From: Holosporaceae bacterium
Lineage (GTDB): Bacteria; Pseudomonadota; Alphaproteobacteria; UBA7879; UBA5542
NCBI GenBank assembly: GCA_022646525.1
Contig: CP060261.1
Span: 310,001 to 374,000, forward strand
Reading direction: 5' to 3'
DNA length: 64,000 nucleotides
Below the pieces are notes generated by a model. That model was not told the DNA's origin, did not search any database, and worked only from the letters and a program-made list of their open reading frames with translations. This document shows, in pieces, positions 57,566-64,000 of this stretch (position 1 is its first letter; each line of letters opens with the position of its first letter). A program made the translations under genes and the position numbers.

Positions 57566-57987
57566 TTTTCTTCTCGGTATATTTTTTCTTTTAGTTCGTG
57601 TTTTTCTTGCGCTGTAATACTGAGAGTTGCGATGGGGCGCGCATCTAAACGTCTCAGCCCGATGGGTTCGCCTGTTTCTTCGCAGTACCCATAGGTGCCG
57701 TCTTCAATACGTTTTAAAGCAGCTTCAATTTTATTTAGAAGTTTTCTTTCCCTATCGCGTGTTCTTAGTTCAAGTGAGCGATCAAGCTCAAGTGACGCGC
57801 GGTCGTTCATATCAGGTTCTTGAAGGTTCTCTTCTTTAAGATTAAAAAGTGTTTCAGCAGAACCTTGAAATATTTCGTTTTTCCATCGCAATATTTTCTG
57901 GCGAAAATATTCTTTTTGAAATGGACTCATGAACGCTTCCTCTTCTGAAGGTTCATAGCCCTGCGGCAATGATACTTTATCCTTCAT
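57562..57987 (-). CDS. dksA: RNA polymerase-binding transcription factor DksA
   Basis: Works with ppGpp to tune rRNA and amino-acid promoters. Intact, 141 residues. A coiled coil (LELDRSLELRTRDRERKLLN) is followed by the tip and zinc-finger region GYCEETGEPIGLRRLDARPI. Only one of the four zinc cysteines is kept, which is normal for the alphaproteobacterial branch. EKEYFRQKILRWKNEIFQ is typical. Its 5' end is 134 bases from the aqpZ terminator. Confidence 0.92.
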   Translation of the reverse strand: MKDKVSLPQGYEPSEEEAFMSPFQKEYFRQKILRWKNEIFQGSAETLFNLKEENLQEPDMNDRASLELDRSLELRTRDRERKLLNKIEAALKRIEDGTYGYCEETGEPIGLRRLDARPIATLSITAQEKHELKEKIYREEN

Positions 57988-58060
57988 TTTTTCCTCCCCT
58001 GTTAAGAAAAGTTCTTTTTTTATAGATAATACGCCTATATTAAATATTGTCCAATAAAAA

Positions 58061-58084
58061 AAACCCTCATATTTCTGAGGGTTT
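58061..58084 (-). terminator. Terminator between aqpZ and dksA
   Basis: AAACCCTCA (58061-58069) pairs with TGAGGGTTT (58076-58084) around a 6-base loop. T-rich and A-rich runs flank it on both sides, so it could work in either direction. It lies downstream of aqpZ on the minus strand, the most likely client. Confidence 0.8.
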
Positions 58085-58120
58085 TTTATAGTTAACGTTT
58101 TTTTACTTATAGTTTATTTG

Positions 58121-58796
58121 TTATTTTCCAATAAACTTATGAGCGAATTTAGCAATAACTGCGCCGAATAATGGCATCAAAAAGAAAAACCAAATTTGTT
58201 GCATAGCGTACCCGCCTTCAAAAAGGGCCGGCCCAAAGCTACGCGCAGGGTTTAAGCCACCATTTGTAAATGGTACGGCTAAAAAGTATGCAGCAGTTAA
58301 GGTTAGACCAAGCATCAAACTTGTGCAGGCACAAGATCCTTTGGATTCACTTAAATGGAAGAAAGTTGCAATAAAGAACGCCGTCAAAACAACTTCCATA
58401 ATGCCCGCTTGAAGCATGGTTGCACCGCTTGGAGAGCCCATACCAAACCCATTTGTAAAGAACATGTGGTTAAAGTCTGCTTTGCCCATAAGTACAAAGT
58501 ACAGAACCCCAACGGCAACAACGGCACCAACAAGTTGTGCTGCTGCATAAAACAAGAATTCTTTAAGATCCATTTTCTTGATGAGCCAAAAAGAAAAAGC
58601 TGATAGCAGGGTTTAAATGTCCGCCTGAAACGGGGGCAGCCATAAAGTGTGTTGCGGCTAAGGTTAAACCGAATGCAAGGGCGATACCTAAACCACCAAG
58701 TGATGCGGCGGTGATGGCTGTACCACACCCGATTAGAACAAAAAACATTGTCCCCATAAATTCGGCAAAAAGCCTTTGAGTCATTGTTGTCTTCAT
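58121..58796 (-). CDS. aqpZ: Aquaporin Z-like water channel (one frameshift)
   Basis: MIP-family channel for water. Start ATG 58796 (MKTTMTQRLFAEFMGTMFFV). The first NPA box is in GGHLNPAISF. One indel in the T-run near 58590 joins it to SFWLIKKMDLKEFLFYAAAQ. The second box is in NGGLNPARSFGPALF, with the conserved Arg of the selectivity filter. Six membrane helices and the two half-helices are visible; it ends FAHKFIGK. About 225 residues. A Cys-rich SCACTSLMLG loop before helix 5 is a little unusual. Alternative: a glycerol facilitator, but the second half and short length fit AqpZ better. Confidence 0.9.
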
Positions 58797-58876
58797 TAGA
58801 ATTACCTCTCTGTTACATTTGACTTGACGTAATTTTACCAACTTTTAAAAAAACACGTCAAGTGAGGGGGGATTTT

Positions 58877-59431
58877 CTAAGAAATATCTTTATTTAATGA
58901 AATAAAAAGGACTTGAGTTTTTCCATATACTTTCTTTTTACTTAAATGATATTCATTTGGAATGGGGACTTCTTCTTTTTTTCCAAGTTCGCAAACCACC
59001 CACGTGTGGGGGTGGATATATTCTTTTTCATAAAGATGATTTAGGGCTTTTGGAATTAAATCTTTTCCGTAAGGGGGGTCCATAAAGACTAAATCAAAGC
59101 ATTTCTTTTGGGGCAACAAAAAGGTTGTTGCATCCTTTTTTAAAATTTCAACACCCTTAAACTGTGCGGTGTTTTTTTCTAAAACGTGCAGCGCTTCTGG
59201 ATGGTTTTCGACAAAAAGAACGCTTTTTGCTTTGCGGGAAAGCGCCTCAATGCCAAGTGCACCCGTGCCAGAAAATAAGTCAAGAACAGACATTTCTGAA
59301 AAAGGCACAGGCATGCTGCTTTCAAGAACGTTGAAAATAGCTTCTCGCACCCGGTCACTGGTGGGCCTTGTTTGTGCATCTTGAGGGGTAAATAGTTTTT
59401 TTCCTCTATATGTGCCACCAATAATACGCAT
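58877..59431 (-). CDS. rsmD: 16S rRNA (guanine966-N2)-methyltransferase RsmD
   Basis: Methylates G966 of 16S rRNA. Intact, 184 residues. MRIIGGTYRGKKLFTPQDAQ and TRPTSDRVREAIFNVL are the family start. The SAM motif is VLDLFSGTGALGIEALSR and the catalytic loop is LVFMDPPYGKDLIPKAL (D/N-P-P-Y). It lies 12 bases after the EamA transporter gene in the same direction. Confidence 0.94.
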   Translation of the reverse strand: MRIIGGTYRGKKLFTPQDAQTRPTSDRVREAIFNVLESSMPVPFSEMSVLDLFSGTGALGIEALSRKAKSVLFVENHPEALHVLEKNTAQFKGVEILKKDATTFLLPQKKCFDLVFMDPPYGKDLIPKALNHLYEKEYIHPHTWVVCELGKKEEVPIPNEYHLSKKKVYGKTQVLFISLNKDIS

Positions 59432-59443
59432 GCGTTCTTCTGT

Positions 59444-60365
59444 TTACTTGGCCATTTTTTTAGATGTGTTTTTGAATTCTTCTTTTGTGTTGAGGTAGCT
59501 GCAGACAAGAATGACAAGTGCACCATAAAAAGTGGTGGATTCGATAACTTCACTGAAGACCATATACCCAATCGCGGCTGCAAAGAGAAACTTAAGATAG
59601 TCAAATCCAGCAAGGAAATTTAGTTGTCCTTTGCGGTATGCTTCAACATAACTAAATTGCCCTACAAGCGAAGAGATCACAATTCCCCCGATGAGATAAC
59701 AGTCTTCAAGACGGATTGGCGCCCAGCACGGGAAAGATGTACCAAACTTAAAATAACATTGTCCGATGAAATAAAGGCCCAGCAATGTGGTGGTGGCCAC
59801 ACTTGAGTAGAAAACTAGGACGTGATTTTTATCAGTATTTGTGAGCTTTTTACAAGAATACTGGCAGAAGCTAGAAAAATAACACCGAGAAGGGCGATAA
59901 ATTCTCCCCACTCGAATACTTCAAAGATGGGGTTAATAATCACCAAAATGCCAATGTACCCAATAATTAAATAAGCCCATCTGCGCCAAGACACGCACTC
60001 GTTCAAAAAAAAAGCAGGAAAGGGCGGGCACAATCAGGGCATAGGAAAAGTTAATGGCGCTTGCTTTTTGCAATGGGTAGCATACGGTAGCCATAAAAGA
60101 AACAAATCATGGCCCCGGCAGAAAAAAAAAGCATACGGATAAATTGATAGAAAGGCTGTTTTGTTTTCAGGCTTGATATCCCTTGGGTCAGTGTTAAAGA
60201 GGGAAACAGAATTAAAAAAACAATAGCGCTGCGCAAAAAATTAAGCTGAAGAGGTGAATAGTCTTTCATATATTTGACGATTGTCATCATACATACGAAA
60301 GAAAATTTTGAGACAAGAATCCAAAACACACTCACAAGCTTAGGGTGTTTAAGAAACAGGTTCAT
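59444..60365 (-). pseudogene. EamA/DMT-family transporter, frameshifted
   Basis: Ten-helix metabolite transporter of the drug/metabolite family. Symbionts related to Rickettsiales use such proteins to import S-adenosylmethionine or other host metabolites, but the substrate here is unknown. It starts MNLFLKHPKLVSVFWILVSK; YSPLQLNFLRSAIVFLILFP is a typical EamA helix 2 region. A shift near 60050 leads to AINFSYALIVPALS. Then come WAYLIIGYIGILVIINPIFE and LLGVIFLASASILVKSSQIL. A third frame gives GGIVISSLVGQFSYVEAYRK, then FLFAAAIGYMVFSEVIESTT, the second EamA repeat. About 305 residues, three frames. Confidence 0.8.
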
Positions 60366-60382
60366 GCATTTTTTCCTTCATT

Positions 60383-62923
60383 TTAAAAAATAAGATCAAG
60401 CGCTTCTCGTGGTGAGAGATGATCAGGATTTATATCTTTCACCATAGCATAAAGGGGGGACGGGGTTGATGGTTTTTCTGACAAAGATTGTGGCACGATA
60501 TCGTGTGCTTGTTTTTAAATTCAAACGATTGAAGCAATGCCCGCGCCTGTGTTGTAACGTGGGCAGGCATGCCTGCTATTTCAGCGACGTGGACGCCGTA
60601 AGATTGATTTGATTTCCTTCACTGATGGCATGAAGAAGAACAATAGTGCCTTCCCATTCTTTCACTTGTACCGCCATGCATTTAAGGCGATCAAGCGTAT
60701 CCTCAAGGTTGGTGAGTTCATGATAGTGGGTTGCAAACAGTGTGCGGCATTTGTTGTGCTGGTGCAAGGCTTCAACGGTTGCTTGGGCAATAGCAAGCCC
60801 ATCAAAGGTGGATGTGCTGCGGCCAACTTCATCTAAAATCACAAATGATTTTTCTGTGGCTTGGTGAAGAATGGTAGCTGTTTCTATCATTTCCATCATG
60901 AATGTTGAACGCCCTCGGGTGAGGTCATCCCCCGCACCGACACGACTGAAGATGCGGTCGACCAATCCGATTTTGGCAGCGGTTGCGGGCACAAAAGACC
61001 CCATTTGTGCCAAAACAATGATCAGTGCATTTTGACGCAGATAGGTGCTTTTCCCTCCCATGTTTGGGCCCGTAAGAAGCACAACATTCTTTTGTTGATT
61101 AAGTTGACAGCTGTTTTCAACAAACAATTCATTTTTTTGTTTTAGTAAAATTTCAACAGTGGGATGCCGGCCTTTTTTTACATCGAAGGAAGTGTCTTCG
61201 GTAAGTTCTGGGCGCACATATCCATGGGTGTTTGCAAGGTGCGCGAGACCGTGCATCATGTCTATATGAGAGATGCCATGAATAAAAGGCCGTAGCTTAT
61301 TTTGTTGTTCTAATACGTGGCCCACTAAGCGATCGAAAATTTCAAGTTCAAGGCAAAGGGCATCTCCTTGGGCAGAGACAAGTTTTTCTTGAATGGCCAA
61401 TAATTCTGGTGTGGTGTACCGATGACTATTCATTAAGCTTTGTCGATGAATGAATGTTTCAGGCACTTTGTCTTTGTGGGTTTGGGTCACTTCAATGTAG
61501 TACCCAATCACTTGATTGTGTTTGATTTTAAGGCTGGGGATGCCCGTCGTTTCAGTATATATTTTTTGCTGATTGATCAGTGCTTTTTTGCTTTCTTGCT
61601 CATAATTCTGCAAGTGATCAAGGGCGCTGTCGTAATTTGGGCGTACAAAACCCCCATCTCGGGTAAGGGCACCCACTTCATCTTTAAGGGCCTGCAATAG
61701 TTCTTCGTATAAAGGCACTAAGTCTTCCAGCTTAAAGGGGAGGGGTTCAAAAGGTGCTTGTAGACTTTGTAGGTGTTGATATAGGCACATCCCTTCTTTA
61801 AGGACTTGGCGGATGACCAATAAATCACGGGCACTTCCTCTGTTTGAAGACAGTCTTGCGAGGGCCCGCTCACCGTCAGGAAATTCCTTAAGATGCGGTT
61901 TTAAGTCTTGTGTGGAGGGCGCATTTTTTATGAAAAAATCAATTTGATCATATCGGCGCTTTATCTTTGAGGGATCAACAAGTGGGAAAGCGAGTGTATG
62001 GCTTAAAAGACGCTGGCCCCCTGCTGTTGAGGTGTGATCAATCATGAACAACAGGCTATTTTTGTAGGCCCCACTTTGTGTGGAAGAAAGCTCGAGGCTT
62101 CTGCGACTGGCCGCATCAATTTGAAGAAAAGTATCACTTTTTATTTTCTGGGGTGGTTGCAGATGAGGCAATGCTTCTTTCTGGGTGAGATAAACATATT
62201 CTAATGCACCGCCAGCTGCCCGAATGTCTACATCAGAAAAATCACCAAAAATAGAAAGGGTGCTGACTTTAAAAAATTGACAGAGTTTTTTCTCCCATTC
62301 ACGCGATCAAATTTCGTTGAGCTTTGTGGGGTGAGATGATCACGATACAGAGAGAGAGGGTTTTAATTTTTTCAATAGATAGTAGCGTATCGGGTAGAAT
62401 AATTTCTTTAGGCTGATGGCGACTTAATGCATCTTCAAGGGTAGACGCAGTTACATTTTCAACAAAAAACGCTCCGTTGAGATATCAATAAAAGCGATGC
62501 TGAAAGCCCCTTTGTCATGGGCAAGCGCAGCGTAAAAATTATTTTGTTCTGAATCAAGAAAGGTTTCTTCCATCACTGTGCCGGGTGTCAAAATGCGAAC
62601 CACATCACGCCGAACAATACTTTTCGGACCCCGCTTTTGGGCCTGTTCAGGGGTTTCAACCTGTTCGCAAATGGCAACTTTATGGCCTTGCTTAAGAAGG
62701 CGTGTAATGTAGCTATCTGCTGCATGAAAGGGAATGCCGCACATGGGCATGGTGTTATCGTCTTTCCCTCTTTTGTGAGGGTAATATCAAGCGTTTTTTA
62801 AGCCTTTATGGCGTCATCATAAAATAGCTCGTAAAAATCACCGAGACGGAAAAACAGTAAAAAATCTTGATGCTGGTTTTTAAGGTCTAAATACTGACGT
62901 ACCATAGGGGTGGGTGTTTTCAC
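60383..62923 (-). pseudogene. mutS: DNA mismatch repair protein MutS, frameshifted
   Basis: Recognises mismatches and recruits MutL. The likely start is GTG 62923 (KTPTPMVRQYLDLKNQHQD), two bases after the dut stop. The mismatch-binding Phe-x-Glu motif appears as FRLGDFYELFYDDA. After shifts come MPMCGIPFHAADSYITRLLK and EQVETPEQAQKRGPKSIVRR. The large frame (62171-60576) includes the core, clamp and ATPase: VVLLTGPNMGGKSTYLRQNA, FVILDEVGRSTSTFDGLAIA and FATHYHELTNLEDTLDRLKC. A last shift gives YGVHVAEIAGMPAHVTTQAR and ends SPREALDLIF at 60383. About 847 codons, normal. Five or more indels. Confidence 0.92.
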
Positions 62924-62924
62924 A

Positions 62925-63374
62925 TTATACCCCTGTTGACCCAAAGCCCCCAGCGCCGCGATCGGTGGGATAGGCTTCTAAGCCCTGAACAACTTTCCAT
63001 GTTGTCTTAACGTATTTTGCAAAAACAAGTTGGGCAATACGCATACCAGGATCAATGGTAAAAGGTTCTTTGCCCATGTTGATGAGAATCACCTTAATTT
63101 CCCCGCGATGGTCAGAGTCAATGGTTGCAGGGGCATTTAAAACGATAATGCCTTGTTTCCAGGATAGTCCTGAACGTGACCGAATTTGCCCTTCATGCCC
63201 TGAGGGAATCGCACATGAAAAGCCTGTAGGTATAAGCTGCCTTTCACCAGGAGATAAAACTATGGGCTCTTTGATGGCCGCCGGCAAGTCAAGGCCAGCA
63301 CTGCCCACAGTTTCATATCTTGGTAAGGTTTTTTCATCTCCATGGGGAAGAATATGTATGGGCACTTCAGTCAT
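62925..63374 (-). CDS. dut: Deoxyuridine 5'-triphosphate nucleotidohydrolase
   Basis: Hydrolyses dUTP to dUMP, keeping uracil out of DNA. The right start is ATG 63374 (MTEVPIHILPHGDEKTLPRY), which overlaps the ubiE stop; a longer frame upstream lies within ubiE and has no homology. All five dUTPase motifs are present: SAGLDLPAA, RSRSGLSWKQG, NAPATIDSDHRGEIKVI, RIAQLVF and the C-terminal RGAGGFGSTG. 149 residues, intact. Confidence 0.95.
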   Translation of the reverse strand: MTEVPIHILPHGDEKTLPRYETVGSAGLDLPAAIKEPIVLSPGERQLIPTGFSCAIPSGHEGQIRSRSGLSWKQGIIVLNAPATIDSDHRGEIKVILINMGKEPFTIDPGMRIAQLVFAKYVKTTWKVVQGLEAYPTDRGAGGFGSTGV

Positions 63375-64000
63375 TTTTTTTCCATCCTTTATGTATAGCC
63401 ACAATTCCTTTTGTAAGAGATTCGTAGACCACTGATTTGAATTGAGCTTGTTGTAACATGGATTGAACAGTGGGCGCATCTGGAAAATCTCGAATACTTT
63501 CGGCGAGATACGTATAAGCTTCTTTGTTTTCAGTGATAAATTTGCCGAGTCTTGGAATAAACTCTAATAAATAAGTGCGATACAGGTGATGTATATCGGG
63601 ATCTGGTTGACTGAACTCTAAACACAAAAACTGGCCCCCTGGTTTTAAAACCCGATGAATTTCAGTTAAAGATTTTTCTTGATCTGAAAAGTTTCGAAAC
63701 CCAAAAGAAACGGTGCATACATCAAAGATGTTGTCTTTAAAGGGAAGTTTTTCACTGGAGCCTTCAACCCAAGAAAAATTACCGATGATGTTTTCGTCGA
63801 TCTGCCGATCTTTTGCTTTCTGCAGCATCTGAGGGCTTTGGTCGTAGAGTGTGATTGTGGGTGAAAGGCTGTGTGATTTTTTGCCGTATGCATAGGCAAT
63901 ATCCCCCGTTCCTGCCGCAAGATCAAGGAGGGCTATGTTCGGTTGCTGGGGTATTTGTTGAACAAAATGCCGTTTCCATTGACGGTGCATGCCCAAACTC
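63367..64000 (-). CDS. ubiE: Ubiquinone/menaquinone biosynthesis methyltransferase UbiE (5' end outside window)
   Basis: C-methylates demethylubiquinol. The gene runs off the right edge; the visible part opens SLGMHRQWKRHFVQQIPQQP, which is the interior 'D.MSLG.HR.WK' motif, so about 35 residues are missing. SAM motif I is LLDLAAGTGDIAYAYGKKS. SSEKLPFKDNIFDVCTVSFG and FRNFSDQEKSLTEIHRVLKP are UbiE signatures. It ends GIVAIHKGWKKND. A ubiquinone pathway fits the alternative oxidase at 7.2 kb, which uses ubiquinol. Confidence 0.95.
   Translation of the reverse strand, partial: SLGMHRQWKRHFVQQIPQQPNIALLDLAAGTGDIAYAYGKKSHSLSPTITLYDQSPQMLQKAKDRQIDENIIGNFSWVEGSSEKLPFKDNIFDVCTVSFGFRNFSDQEKSLTEIHRVLKPGGQFLCLEFSQPDPDIHHLYRTYLLEFIPRLGKFITENKEAYTYLAESIRDFPDAPTVQSMLQQAQFKSVVYESLTKGIVAIHKGWKKND

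Noticed and set aside
63375..63479. Longer N-terminus for dut
   Set aside because: These 35 extra codons lie within ubiE in another frame and show no dUTPase homology; ATG 63374 is the family start.

Overview
The window looks like chromosomal DNA of an alphaproteobacterial intracellular symbiont, most probably Holosporales-like; the order-level placement is inference. Visible support: a circularly permuted two-piece tmRNA gene, an alphaproteobacterial-type SspB next to it, a single-cysteine DksA, a DUF3035 lipoprotein, a parAB-rsmG-rho block, an Isc (not Suf) iron-sulfur operon, part of a type VI secretion system (T6SS), and several unrecognised exported proteins. The DNA is moderately AT-rich and genes are tightly packed with many ATGA or TAATG overlaps.

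About half of the genes are interrupted by single-base indels, nearly always in homopolymer runs. Even essential genes (parA, iscS, iscU, mutS, uppP, msbA) are affected, and atpD carries two compensating shifts in its conserved N-terminus. Many breaks are therefore probably sequencing errors, although the worst cases (pgi, recG, lpxK, lpxL, waaF-like, the DUF3035 lipoprotein) could be real decay. For broken genes I give the span of the reconstructed gene.

Layout. 1-2.4 kb: T6SS tssM (3' part) and tssA. 2.5-8.7 kb: potF-like binding protein, DUF3035 lipoprotein, pgi, mutL, an alternative oxidase and an exported unknown. 8.7-14 kb (minus): recG, rpsU, ihfB, argS, rpsD. 14.2-16.6 kb: pal, a degenerate small reading frame, a helix-turn-helix regulator, a receiver protein and an exported unknown. 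16.5-22.9 kb: ygfZ, heptosyltransferase, gpsA, corC/tlyC-like, comF, grxC, nucleotide-sugar dehydrogenase. 22.9-30.4 kb (minus): a lipid A/LPS block msbA - DUF374 acyltransferase - waaA - sulfotransferase-like - lpxK - lpxL, headed by sspB. 30.5-30.8 kb: ssrA. 30.8-39.5 kb (minus): acyltransferase-3, dnaQ, parB, parA, rsmG (with two perfect parS sites), rho, an AT-rich gap, trmJ, tsaC, tRNA-Phe. 39.7-43.9 kb (plus): large exported unknown with a possible HicA-like C-terminus, methyltransferase, psd, pssA. 44-49.6 kb (minus): nth, uppP, atpD, atpG, alpha/beta hydrolase, exported methyltransferase-like protein. 49.7-55.4 kb (plus): iscR, two cysteine desulfurases, iscU, iscA, hscB, truncated hscA. 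55.4-64 kb: rhodanese-DUF2892, two small exported proteins (one with a 42-bp perfect palindrome), lolA, dksA, aqpZ, rsmD, EamA transporter, mutS, dut, ubiE.

Themes. The envelope is intact in principle: lipid A, Kdo, heptose, LPS flipping, Pal, LolA and phospholipid synthesis (psd, pssA) are all represented. The parAB/parS block suggests the replication origin is nearby. The most interesting points are a 24-residue arginine-rich tmRNA tag beside sspB, an alternative oxidase, the 42-bp palindrome, and a set of exported lineage-specific proteins that are candidate host-interaction factors.
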